From positions 43,660 through 59,353 of the forward strand of contig DENA01000016.1 in NCBI GenBank assembly GCA_002359465.1: a stretch of 15,694 bases of DNA, in the 5' to 3' direction. Made by a program: the position numbers and the translations under genes. Source of the DNA: Ruminococcaceae bacterium UBA2656. GTDB lineage: Bacteria; Bacillota; Clostridia; Oscillospirales; Acutalibacteraceae. Shown one piece after another: positions 7,653 to 14,880 of this stretch. How positions within the stretch are numbered: the first letter of the stretch is position 1; each line of letters opens with the position of its first letter. The notes under the pieces were generated by a model, which saw nothing but the letters and a program-made list of their open reading frames with translations, was not told the origin of the DNA and ran no database searches.

Positions 7653-7689
7653 TATGTATCTCCCCCGCCTACGGCGGGGGAGATACATA
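7653..7689. terminator. Long perfect hairpin, terminator-like or extragenic palindrome
   Basis: Seventeen consecutive base pairs (7653-7669 with 7673-7689) enclose a 3-nt loop; the inner half is CCCCCGCC/GGCGGGGG. Neither strand has a strong T-run next to the stem, so intrinsic termination is possible but not certain. On the minus strand it lies downstream of the probable gene remnant at 7795-7905 and may be that lost gene's terminator. It could also be a dispersed extragenic palindromic repeat. Confidence 0.5.
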
Positions 7690-7794
7690 GTTTCTTCTTC
7701 ATTCTTTTATGAAAGTGCTGTGGTCTGTAAAAATTTATAAAAGGCTTTTATATAAGCGAGTCTTGCTGGCGGAACGCAAAGACATAAAAAATAA

Positions 7795-7905
7795 AACAGG
7801 CGCAATTCCATCGCCGGTGCCGCCAATCCCGTGGATTTTGATTTCTTTTATACGACCGGCCGCCTGCACTGCACGAACAGCAGCAAGTGCCATTTCGTCA
7901 TGGAC
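7795..7905 (-). pseudogene. Probable remnant of a periplasmic sugar-binding-protein gene
   Basis: One minus-strand frame encodes HDEMALAAVRAVQAAGR (from about 7902) followed by IKEIKIHGIGGTGDGIAP. This resembles the late NDEMALGAI.ALKAAG...VVGFDGTPDG region of ribose-type ABC transporter binding proteins and LacI-type sensors. No start, no earlier domain and no continuation are present. A stop lies just upstream in the same frame, and the sequence after IAP no longer resembles the family. It is best read as a leftover of a deleted gene. The match is judged by eye from a short stretch, so chance similarity is possible. Confidence 0.35.
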
Positions 7906-7950
7906 TTCCCTTCTTTGGGGCTAAATCATTTTATACATGTGAAAAAACAC

Positions 7951-8118
7951 AAGCAGCCTGGCAGAAAAATCGAACTACAACAGGGGTAAGTTTCTATGGG
8001 TAGAAAATCGTGGCTGCTTCGGGAAGCCAAGGTTCCCGCCAACCACAAAACGAGTTCTTCGTTTAATGATAAGAAAAAATGCCGTACTTTCCCTCTTAAA
8101 GCCAATTTGGGATCCAAA
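7951..8118 (+). other. Hairpin-rich stretch upstream of the tail-fibre gene, candidate structured leader RNA
   Basis: Perfect complementary arms are AAGCAGCC (7951-7958) with GGCTGCTT (8012-8019), enclosing a hairpin TTTCTA-TGGG-TAGAAA (7991-8006). Directly adjacent is CGGGAA (8020-8025) with TTCCCG (8033-8038), then AAACGA (8048-8053) with TCGTTT (8059-8064), and TTTGG (8106-8110) with CCAAA (8114-8118). A competing pairing of GTGG (8010-8013) with CCAC (8043-8046) would break the first stem. No known riboswitch class is recognised and no clear promoter is seen upstream, so transcription of this stretch is an inference. Confidence 0.35.
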
Positions 8119-8150
8119 AGATCGGGTATATGAAAGTATTTACTATATTT

Positions 8151-8156
8151 AGGAGG
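8151..8156 (+). promoter_or_regulatory. Strong ribosome binding site fixing the tail-fibre start at GTG 8163
   Basis: A full AGGAGG lies 6 nt before GTG 8163. The earlier in-frame ATG at 8130 has no comparable site, so the start is placed at 8163. Confidence 0.8.
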
Positions 8157-8162
8157 CATATT

Positions 8163-9290
8163 GTGGCTATATCAATACCGATCTTTCTGTATAAAGATGA
8201 ACCAACAGCAAATTGGGAGGGAACAAACTTAAAAATTCATGACAGCGAGTACATCCGCATCATACAGGGCGAGGCCAATTCGCTGACTCTGACTTTCCAT
8301 CTGTTCAACAGTCGGTCGGAACCGCTTGATCTGACTGACAAAACCGTAACATTTTATTTTACAAAGCCGGATGGAGAACAAATTTTATTTCCTGCGGAAA
8401 TCTCTGCCGCAACTGCTGCAAACGGAGAAGCAGCCGTTACGCTGACAGCACAGAGTACGGCGGCAAGCGGGCTGACAAAATACGGGGAAATCCGCGTTAC
8501 AGGGAACGACGCAGATGTCCAGAAATTTGAAGTCCCGGCATTTTATATTGCTCCGTCCCACACGGAAAATGCAATTGAAAGCACTTCCGAATTTCATGCT
8601 TTAGATTCTGCCTTATCAAAGGTCCAGCCTTATCTTACATCTATGGAATCGGCGCTAAGCGCGATGCAGACCACTTTGGCTGAAATCACCGTATCCGCAA
8701 AAGCAGCGCGGGAAAGCGCCGAGCTGTCGCAGCAACAAGCTCAGGATGCGGCAAATGCGAAGGATGGCGCCTACCAGTGCCAGACAGATGCGAAAAGCAG
8801 CGCGGACTTAGCCCATCAAGATGCGCTTGGTGCTTCTTCTTCCGCGGCCGCAGCTTCCTCTGCCGCCCTGGCAGAAATCGGGAAACAAAAGGGTCAGACA
8901 AACGGCCTTGCTTCTTTGGGAAGTGATGGAAAACTCAATCAACGCCTGGAGTACTCTCATCTTGACACATTGCCCTCCGCATTTCCGGCGCAAAGCCACA
9001 CGCACCCGTATTCGGACCTTACGGGTACCGCTCCGTTTCTACCGATTAAGCGTACGAGCATTTCCAACATGCAGGGAATCACATCAGAAGGCCATTATTT
9101 AATCTGGGGATCAGACACCTCCGGTACTCCGACCAATACGAATTGCTGGGTGATTGATGTAAAACAGGAAGGGTGGGGTATGATTGCCATGGCATACGGC
9201 CTTTGGGATTTGAGTATCTATATTACAAACCGTTCCACCAATGACAACGGACAAACTTTCATCTGGAACAGCTGGAAAAAAGTTTTTTAG
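8163..9290 (+). CDS. Phage-type baseplate upper / tail-fibre protein (BppU-like N-terminus, knob-like C-terminus)
   Basis: 375 residues from a GTG start. Residues about 20-135 resemble the BppU N-terminal domain of Gram-positive phage baseplates: an IRIIQGEANSLTLTFHLF start, then a DLTDKTVTFYFTKPDGEQI-like beta segment, ending EVPAFYIAPS. A long alanine- and glutamine-rich helical part (about 145-245) is likely a trimeric shaft. NGLASLGSDGKLNQRL and SHTHPYSDLTG are typical tail-fibre linkers. The last about 70 residues, ending in FIWNSWKKVF, resemble the knob of pyocin and tail fibres that contacts surface glycans. No capsid, tail, lysis or integrase gene is in the window; the gene stands alone between a leader rich in hairpins and a strong terminator, opposite to its neighbours. 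It may be a prophage or tailocin leftover, or a gene kept for another purpose. Confidence 0.8.
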   Translation: MAISIPIFLYKDEPTANWEGTNLKIHDSEYIRIIQGEANSLTLTFHLFNSRSEPLDLTDKTVTFYFTKPDGEQILFPAEISAATAANGEAAVTLTAQSTAASGLTKYGEIRVTGNDADVQKFEVPAFYIAPSHTENAIESTSEFHALDSALSKVQPYLTSMESALSAMQTTLAEITVSAKAARESAELSQQQAQDAANAKDGAYQCQTDAKSSADLAHQDALGASSSAAAASSAALAEIGKQKGQTNGLASLGSDGKLNQRLEYSHLDTLPSAFPAQSHTHPYSDLTGTAPFLPIKRTSISNMQGITSEGHYLIWGSDTSGTPTNTNCWVIDVKQEGWGMIAMAYGLWDLSIYITNRSTNDNGQTFIWNSWKKVF

Positions 9291-9303
9291 TCCACTTGAT
9301 TTT

Positions 9304-9339
9304 AAGAATCCGGAGCCGTTTAAACGGCTCCGGATTCTT
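9304..9339. terminator. Bidirectional terminator: 36-bp perfect palindrome
   Basis: Eighteen bases on each side of the centre (between 9321 and 9322) pair without mismatch; the core is CCGGAGCCGTTTAAACGGCT. It sits 13 bp after the tail-fibre stop and 33 bp after the end of the convergent polysaccharide operon, so it can end transcription from both sides. Short T-rich tails follow on both strands. Confidence 0.85.
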
Positions 9340-9372
9340 TATAAGGACAGTAGCTATAAACTATTTTTTATT

Positions 9373-10335
9373 TTATGCAGATTCATCTTTTTGATCATCC
9401 TGTTTAAAATTAATTCTTTTTTCTTCTATAACTAAAGGACGGTGCAAAACACGGGTATTTATATTCATAATATATTCTCCAATGATACCTAAAAAAAACA
9501 ACTGAACCGAACCTAAAAAGAAAACCCCTACAGCAATTGCAGCCGAACCGACAGGGAAATTGTTCCAGTCCAATAATTTTCTTATAACGGTTATGACTGC
9601 GATTATAAACGAAACCACAGAAAGCATACAACCTAAAAATGTTGCTGCCCGTAAAATTGCTTTGGTATAACACGTGATACCCATCATAGCAACATCGTAC
9701 AGCTTCATCAAATTAAAATTGGTTTTTCCCTTTTTCCGCGTCTGTTGTTCATAATGTATTTCTGTTCTCCGAAAACCAAATTCTGCAACGATCCCCTTTA
9801 AATATGGATTTGGATCATCCAATTTTTTAAGAACATCAATAAAGCTTTTGTCATAAAGCCCAAATCCATTGAAATTTTCAATCTGCTCCGTATCCGCTAT
9901 CATTTGAATCAGTTTATAATACACCCTTCGCAGTAAAAACATCAGTTTGTTTTCTTTGCTTTTATCTTTAATCCCAATAATAACTTTATGTCCTTCCTCC
10001 CATTTTTTTATAAATTGAGGCAGCAGCTCCGGGGGGTCCTGCATATCTGCAAAGACTAAAAAAACAGCGTCACCGTCTGTTTGTGTCAGGCCATAAAATA
10101 TCGATCTTGAAAAGCCGAAATTCCGCGCATTAAAAATTGCTTTTACATGGGAATCCCGAAGGCAAAGTTGTTCAATGATATTTCGCGTTTGATCTGTGGA
10201 AAAATTATCAATAAAAATAATATCATACTGATAACTCGTCAGATATTGATCCATGCAGCATGTAACATGCTCATAAATGTCCCGTACATTATCCTGCTCG
10301 TTTAAAGTAGGAATGACAATATCGATCTTTTTCAT
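9373..10335 (-). CDS. GtrB-like family 2 glycosyltransferase with C-terminal membrane anchor
   Basis: 320 residues. The product resembles dolichol/undecaprenyl-phosphate sugar transferases (GtrB, ArnC, DPM1 type), which move a sugar from a nucleotide donor to the lipid carrier at the inner membrane face. The GT-A domain has IDIVIPTLNEQDN at 4-16, FIDNFSTDQT at 41-50 and FADMQDPPELL at 95-105, the family's donor and metal site. RKKGKTNFNLMKL at 200-212 leads into two membrane helices at about 226-252 and 262-290. An in-frame TTG at 10359 overlaps the glf stop, but the ATG at 10335 has GGGGGAAAG just upstream and directly begins the conserved domain, so it is chosen. It is the last gene of the operon and is followed by the 36-bp palindrome terminator. 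The sugar cannot be told. Confidence 0.9.
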   Translation of the reverse strand: MKKIDIVIPTLNEQDNVRDIYEHVTCCMDQYLTSYQYDIIFIDNFSTDQTRNIIEQLCLRDSHVKAIFNARNFGFSRSIFYGLTQTDGDAVFLVFADMQDPPELLPQFIKKWEEGHKVIIGIKDKSKENKLMFLLRRVYYKLIQMIADTEQIENFNGFGLYDKSFIDVLKKLDDPNPYLKGIVAEFGFRRTEIHYEQQTRKKGKTNFNLMKLYDVAMMGITCYTKAILRAATFLGCMLSVVSFIIAVITVIRKLLDWNNFPVGSAAIAVGVFFLGSVQLFFLGIIGEYIMNINTRVLHRPLVIEEKRINFKQDDQKDESA

Positions 10336-10355
10336 ATTCTTTCCCCCGACAGCTT

Positions 10356-11510
10356 TCAAGCCTTTATCTGGTTAAAAACTTCCAACGCACGTTCAATAGC
10401 AGCATCCATATTATAATACTTATAGTCCCCCAGCCGCCCACACACATAAAGATTTTGGAATTTATCCGCCAGATTTTTATATTGTTGATATTTTTTTCTG
10501 TTTTCATCATTGATAACAGGATAATAAGGAATATTTCCCTTTAAAGCATTCGGATCATACTGCAACGGATATTCAATCGACAATGTGGTTTTGCCATTTA
10601 CTTTTTGTCCTGTTAAATATTTATATTCACATGATCTTGTATATCCGTTTGCCTGAGGATATGCAATGAATGCGACCGATTGAAAATAATCCATATCTTT
10701 CGTTTGAAATACAATATCAAGAGAACGATAAGGAAGCCTTCCATACTTCAAACCGAACAACTCATCAATAGGGCCTGTATATATAACGGGGATTTCGTGT
10801 CCGTTATATAATACCCTATGTTCCGCACCATCAGCTGTTATCATGTCCAGCGCGTCGGTGCCGGTTTGAACGTTAATGTTTTTATGATTCAGAATGTTGT
10901 GAAAAATTTTTGTAAATCCATCTTCCGGCATCATCTGATATGTTTGCTGCATGTATTTTTCATCATAGGAAAGAGCAATCTGTACACGTGCAATTACACT
11001 AGCACCAATTTTCTCCGGTGGGATCCCCCACTGTTTTGATGTGTAAGGAATATAATCCTTCTCAAATAGCAGCTTTCCATATTCCTGAATTGCAGGGTCT
11101 GTATTGTCCGTAAGCATGTAAACCGGAATCCGCGCCTGCCCAGGAAACGCCTTTTTGAGTTTATCAATCAATACAGCGGATTTCTCTTTTCCATAAAACA
11201 ACTCTATTGAACGAAAATTAAAGGGAATCGGCATCAGGTTTCCGTCAATTTCCACACGAGCCGTCACATCATAATCACGCCATTCCCCGTATTTTTTGAC
11301 AAACTCAGCGAGTTCCTTTTGATTTGTAACAAAAGTATGAGGGCCATATCGCTGAACCAAAATGCCATATTCATCGAACTCATCATACATGTTGCCTGCA
11401 ATGTGCTTTCGCTTTTCCAGCACAAGTACTTTTTTCCCAAGTTCTTCTGCTATTTTACGCGCGATTACACTGCCGCAAAAGCCAGCGCCCACAACGATAT
11501 AATCATACAT
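10356..11510 (-). CDS. glf: UDP-galactopyranose mutase
   Basis: 384 residues, the normal length. The flavoenzyme interconverts UDP-galactopyranose and UDP-galactofuranose, the donor for galactofuranose in surface glycans. It begins with the FAD-binding MYDYIVVGAGFCGSVIA. Also present are RYGPHTFVTN (54-63), a YTSKQWGIPPEKI stretch, TGPIDELFGLKYGRLPYRSL and SCEYKYLTGQ. The C-terminal flavin motif is LYVCGRLGDYKYYNMDAAI. All are characteristic of Glf. The ATG has AAAGGGG about 11 nt upstream, 20 bp behind the preceding gene's stop. No obvious galactofuranosyltransferase is in the window, so it is probably encoded elsewhere in the cluster. Confidence 0.96.
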   Translation of the reverse strand: MYDYIVVGAGFCGSVIARKIAEELGKKVLVLEKRKHIAGNMYDEFDEYGILVQRYGPHTFVTNQKELAEFVKKYGEWRDYDVTARVEIDGNLMPIPFNFRSIELFYGKEKSAVLIDKLKKAFPGQARIPVYMLTDNTDPAIQEYGKLLFEKDYIPYTSKQWGIPPEKIGASVIARVQIALSYDEKYMQQTYQMMPEDGFTKIFHNILNHKNINVQTGTDALDMITADGAEHRVLYNGHEIPVIYTGPIDELFGLKYGRLPYRSLDIVFQTKDMDYFQSVAFIAYPQANGYTRSCEYKYLTGQKVNGKTTLSIEYPLQYDPNALKGNIPYYPVINDENRKKYQQYKNLADKFQNLYVCGRLGDYKYYNMDAAIERALEVFNQIKA

Positions 11511-11530
11511 AAATCGTATTCCCCTTTACA

Positions 11531-12097
11531 TCAAACGGTTTTTATATACTCCGCAAGCGTAGGCAGTTTTCTGTCTTTTTCAGATAAAATAATTTTATCT
11601 ACTTTCTCTTTCGGCCAACCGATCGCAATATCCGGATCATTCCAAATAACCCCTCCGTCATAATCCGGCAAATAATCTTCAAAACAAGGATAACTGAAAA
11701 CTGTACCGTCACGTAAACATAAAAGGCCATGAAGGAATCCAGCCGGAATATACAGCATCTTTCGATTTTCCCCGGACAGATAGATGCCAAAGTATTTGCC
11801 GAAGGTTTTAGAATTTTTCCTTACATCAACCGCTACATCAAACACTTCCCCATACACAACCCGAACCAGCTTCGGCTGCGGTCTGGTGTGCTGCATATGT
11901 AAGCCACGAATAACCCCTTTTTTAGAAATACTCTCGTCTACTTCAGAAATGTTTAAATCAATGCCATGCTCTAAAAAAATATTTTTTTCATACACCTTTT
12001 TAAACGCGCCACGGTCATCTTCCGCAATAAATGGCGTAATGACGTGAAGCCCTTCAATTTCTTCTACAGTTTCAAAAGAAAATTTTGTAATACCCAT
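11531..12097 (-). CDS. RmlC-like nucleotide-sugar 3,5-epimerase (cupin)
   Basis: 188 residues, the usual size of dTDP-4-dehydrorhamnose 3,5-epimerases. RGLHMQ at 64-69 carries the catalytic His, IPAGFLHGLLCL lies at 117-128, and the late DYDGGVIWNDPDIAIGWP is the family's C-terminal motif. These show a functional-looking cupin active site. The substrate is the open point. The neighbours make CDP-4-dehydro-6-deoxyglucose and no dTDP-sugar gene is in the window, so it probably epimerises C3 and/or C5 of the CDP sugar before reduction. Action on dTDP-4-keto-6-deoxyglucose, with the other Rml enzymes elsewhere, is the alternative. It starts with ATG behind AAGAAGG, 13 bp after the SDR gene. Confidence 0.9.
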   Translation of the reverse strand: MGITKFSFETVEEIEGLHVITPFIAEDDRGAFKKVYEKNIFLEHGIDLNISEVDESISKKGVIRGLHMQHTRPQPKLVRVVYGEVFDVAVDVRKNSKTFGKYFGIYLSGENRKMLYIPAGFLHGLLCLRDGTVFSYPCFEDYLPDYDGGVIWNDPDIAIGWPKEKVDKIILSEKDRKLPTLAEYIKTV

Positions 12098-12110
12098 ATC
12101 AATAGCCTTC

Positions 12111-13025
12111 TTATAATTGTGTTTTTAACCATTCGGCTGTTTCCAAAATTCCGGACTGAAAGGAGTAGTTGGGTTTAAATCCGGTCTCTTTTACCAAACT
12201 TTGAATGTCATACCATTCGAGTTTATACACCGTTCCATCATCCGGACGCTCTCCAATTCCCACCTTTATCTGCGGACAAACCGCTTGCTGGATAGCATAT
12301 AAAAACTCTTTCAGAGGCCTTGGAGATCCGCTTCCGATAAAGAATGAATTCACCGCTGTGTTTGACTTTCCAATTAGATATAATGCATTGACACAATCAG
12401 AAATATGTAAAAAATCGAACGGCTGCTCTGCTGGCCCATATTGCGGTGAAACCCCATTCAAAAGATTTTTTATTGTATAATTCACCAAATTAGGGGTACC
12501 GTCACCCGGACCATATAAGCCGCAAAAGGTGCACCATATAAACTGGCAGCTTAATTTGTGTGCCGCAATACGCAGCATTTTTTCAGTAAAGCTTTTGCAC
12601 GTTGCATACATAAAATTCTCAGAAACAATATTGTTGTTTGCAGCTAACTCAGCCATATATTCGCCAATGGTGCCAACTGAAATAAATTTATCACATTGCA
12701 AACTGTCTGCGGCTGTTAAATAATCCAAACACATTTTTACATTATGCAGCTGGATCGTATAGTTGGCCCGGTTAGGCCCCCCCGCTCCATTCCAAGCCAA
12801 GTTGTAAAAAACGTCAAATCCTCTGTCCTTTATAATTTGTGATAAAGATAGTTCTCCGGATGGTTCACAAAAGACAATACTTAAATTTTCATGAACAGGA
12901 AGCCTTTTTATATTGGCGTTTCCAGGTAATTCTACTGCAGTAACCCTGACGCCGTTCTCCAATAAACGTCGCACAAGCCAACTGCCTACAAAACCGGAGG
13001 CTCCTGTTACGATAGCTTTTTTCAT
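12111..13025 (-). CDS. NAD(P)-dependent SDR epimerase/dehydratase family protein, likely nucleotide-sugar 4-ketoreductase
   Basis: 304 residues of the extended short-chain dehydrogenase type. The Rossmann motif GASGFVGSWL is at 8-17, the SVGTIGEYM strand supplies the catalytic Thr/Ser region, and Y140-x3-K144 (YATCK) is the active-site pair. FCGLYGPGDGTPNLV and FDFLHISDCVNALY are typical sugar-binding stretches. It follows the dehydratase with an ATGA overlap and precedes the RmlC-like gene. The simplest role is reduction of the 4-keto group of the epimerised CDP-6-deoxyhexulose to the final CDP-6-deoxyhexose. A 4-epimerase role cannot be excluded. Confidence 0.88.
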   Translation of the reverse strand: MKKAIVTGASGFVGSWLVRRLLENGVRVTAVELPGNANIKRLPVHENLSIVFCEPSGELSLSQIIKDRGFDVFYNLAWNGAGGPNRANYTIQLHNVKMCLDYLTAADSLQCDKFISVGTIGEYMAELAANNNIVSENFMYATCKSFTEKMLRIAAHKLSCQFIWCTFCGLYGPGDGTPNLVNYTIKNLLNGVSPQYGPAEQPFDFLHISDCVNALYLIGKSNTAVNSFFIGSGSPRPLKEFLYAIQQAVCPQIKVGIGERPDDGTVYKLEWYDIQSLVKETGFKPNYSFQSGILETAEWLKTQL

Positions 13026-14071
13026 GATTCATATTCTCCGATCTGCTGATCCATGAAGTTACAAATATCACCGCATTTCGCGTACTCCATATACCATTCT
13101 ACTGTTTTTTCCACCGCTTTTTCTATATTCCAGTGCGGTTTCCAGCCAAACGCCGCCTTTAGTTTTGAACAATCCAACTTTAAAAAACCGGCCTCATGTG
13201 GACCGCCTACAAATTTATTTTCCCATTTCTGCCCGTTTCCCCATTTTTCGCAAAACAGAGTAACAAGTTTACCGGTTGCCACACAGTCAGACTCATCCGG
13301 GCCAACATTGTAATAGCCGGAAAATTTGATGTCCTGATACTGCGCCTGAGCGATCATAAGATAAGCGTATAATGGCTCCAACACGTGTTGATATGGCCTG
13401 ACCGAATAGGGATTCCTCACTATAATAGGACTATTTTTATTTGCAGCCCGTACACAATCAGGAATAATGCGGTCGTTCGCAAAATCTCCGCCGCCAATCA
13501 CATTTCCTGCCCGGGCAGTTGAAATTGCTACTCTACCATCTGAAAAAAAAGAATTTTTATAGCCGTGCGTTACTAACTCAGAACAGGATTTACTGTTAGA
13601 ATAAGGGTCATATCCATCCAACGGCTCATCTTCGCGATATCCCCATACCCACTCATTGTTTTTATATACCTTATCCGTAGTCACATTCAGAAAAGATTTT
13701 ACACAGGAATTCATCCGGACGCACTCTAAAAGATTAACCGTACCCATTACATTTGTTTCATATGTATAGACAGGCTCTTTGTAGCCATCCCTTACAATGG
13801 GCTGCGCAGCTAAATGAATTACAATTTCCGGCTGTACTTCATCAAAAACCTGTTTCAGTTTCGATAAGTCCCTGATATCGCCTATAATCGAATTAATCTG
13901 ATTCTGTACCCCGCAAATTGTGAATAAATTTGGCTCTGTGGGTGGCTGTAAAGAATATCCGGTTACTTTTGCTCCTGCATTTGCAAGAATTTTACAAAGC
14001 CATGAACCTTTAAAACCCGTATGTCCGGTTATAAAGACCCGCTTGTCTTGAAAAAAAGCCATACTCAGCAT
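13022..14071 (-). CDS. rfbG: CDP-glucose 4,6-dehydratase
   Basis: 349 residues from the ATG at 14071, close to the usual about 355. The NAD-dependent enzyme converts CDP-D-glucose to CDP-4-dehydro-6-deoxy-D-glucose. Motifs seen are the cofactor loop GHTGFKGSWL (16-25), the active-site TDK at 132-134, YSNSK with Y157 and K161, and WGYREDEPLDGYDPYS, diagnostic of RfbG/DdhB. The frame stays open to 14110, but that part overlaps the end of rfbF. The ATG at 14071 overlaps the rfbF stop as TGATG, and an ATG three codons later (14062) is a second option. The stop overlaps the next gene as ATGA. It acts directly after RfbF. Confidence 0.95.
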   Translation of the reverse strand: MLSMAFFQDKRVFITGHTGFKGSWLCKILANAGAKVTGYSLQPPTEPNLFTICGVQNQINSIIGDIRDLSKLKQVFDEVQPEIVIHLAAQPIVRDGYKEPVYTYETNVMGTVNLLECVRMNSCVKSFLNVTTDKVYKNNEWVWGYREDEPLDGYDPYSNSKSCSELVTHGYKNSFFSDGRVAISTARAGNVIGGGDFANDRIIPDCVRAANKNSPIIVRNPYSVRPYQHVLEPLYAYLMIAQAQYQDIKFSGYYNVGPDESDCVATGKLVTLFCEKWGNGQKWENKFVGGPHEAGFLKLDCSKLKAAFGWKPHWNIEKAVEKTVEWYMEYAKCGDICNFMDQQIGEYES

Positions 14072-14841
14072 CAGTCCCACACCTTCCAGGGAGCTTCCCC
14101 GCTCGCCCACAATTTTTCAAGTTTTTCTTTATCCCTCATGGTATCCATACACTGCCAGAAGCCATAGTGCTTATATGCTGTAAGTTGTCCCTGTGAAGCA
14201 ACCGCTTCCAAAGGCTCCCTTTCCAGACTGATGCTGTCGTCTTTAATATAATGAAACATTTCCGGCTGTAGCACCATAAACCCGGCGTTAATAAAGCCCA
14301 TATCGTCTCTATTTTTCTCTCGAAACGCGTGAATCTGATTGTTCTTGATATCAAGTACTCCAAACCGCCCCTCAGGCTGGATTGCAGTCAAAGTTGCAAT
14401 TTTCCCCTGGGATTGATGAAATTCCACTAATTTTGCAATATTTACATCGGAAACACCATCTCCATAAGTCAGCATAAACGGTTCATTGCCAATATATGGC
14501 TGAATCCTTTTCACGCGGCCTCCGGTCATAGTATTCAGTCCGGTGTCAATCAGCGTAACCTTCCAAGGCTCCGAAAAATTATTATGTACTGTCATTTCAT
14601 TCTTGGCCAGATCAAAGGTAACATCCGACGTATGCAAAAAATAATCTGCAAAATATTCTTTGATGGCGTATGCTTTATAACCTAAACATATTATAAAGTC
14701 ATTGTAGCCGTAATAAGAATAGTGCTTCATAATATGCCAGAGAATGGGCTGCTCCCCGATTTCAATCATCGGCTTTGGCTTGAGGTGGCTTTCTTCCGAA
14801 ATTCTTGTACCAAATCCGCCGGCTAAAATTACTACTTTCAT
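14071..14841 (-). CDS. rfbF: Glucose-1-phosphate cytidylyltransferase
   Basis: 256 residues, the family's standard length. The enzyme makes CDP-glucose from CTP and glucose-1-phosphate, the first step to CDP-linked deoxyhexoses. The nucleotide-binding GGFGTRI is at 8-14, KPKPMIEIG at 21-29, YGDGVSDVN with the metal-binding Asp128, then GRFGVLDI, NAGFMVLQPE and the C-terminal GFWQCMDTMRDKEKLEKLW, all hallmark RfbF/DdhA. The ATG follows AGGAG at 8 nt spacing, in a 39-bp gap behind the pyruvyl transferase gene. It is translationally coupled to rfbG by a TGATG overlap. Confidence 0.97.
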   Translation of the reverse strand: MKVVILAGGFGTRISEESHLKPKPMIEIGEQPILWHIMKHYSYYGYNDFIICLGYKAYAIKEYFADYFLHTSDVTFDLAKNEMTVHNNFSEPWKVTLIDTGLNTMTGGRVKRIQPYIGNEPFMLTYGDGVSDVNIAKLVEFHQSQGKIATLTAIQPEGRFGVLDIKNNQIHAFREKNRDDMGFINAGFMVLQPEMFHYIKDDSISLEREPLEAVASQGQLTAYKHYGFWQCMDTMRDKEKLEKLWASGEAPWKVWD

Positions 14842-14880
14842 GTTTTCACTCCTGCTTTTCCTGATTTCACCGTTATCTTT

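Larger units (their letters stand above)
7112..8162. other. 1.05-kb region without an intact protein gene
   Basis: From left to right it holds the about 220-nt leader of the chemoreceptor (7112-7329), the riboswitch terminator and aptamer (7330-7450), an AT-rich stretch where the riboswitch promoter must lie (7451-7650), a long perfect hairpin (7653-7689), a probable gene remnant on the minus strand (7795-7905) and a hairpin-rich stretch ahead of the tail-fibre gene (7951-8118). The AT-rich part also contains a small inverted repeat, ACAAATT (7590-7596) with AATTTGT (7600-7606). Frames of 71 codons at 7709-7924 (+) and 77 codons at 7926-8159 (-) resemble no family and are not called. Confidence 0.6.

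Noticed and set aside
7771..7783. GGAACGCAAAGAC on the + strand, similar to the core of a c-di-GMP-I riboswitch
   Set aside because: The flanking tetraloop helix, the AAACC start and the GGGUUACC receptor strand are missing, so the resemblance is limited to the short core.
7926..8159. 77-codon minus-strand frame opposite the hairpin-rich leader
   Set aside because: Cysteine-, leucine- and phenylalanine-rich composition without a recognisable domain; it looks like a by-product of the structured sequence on the other strand.
8163..9290. Diversity-generating retroelement target at the 3' end of the tail-fibre gene
   Set aside because: No reverse transcriptase gene and no template repeat of the 3' end is visible anywhere in the window.
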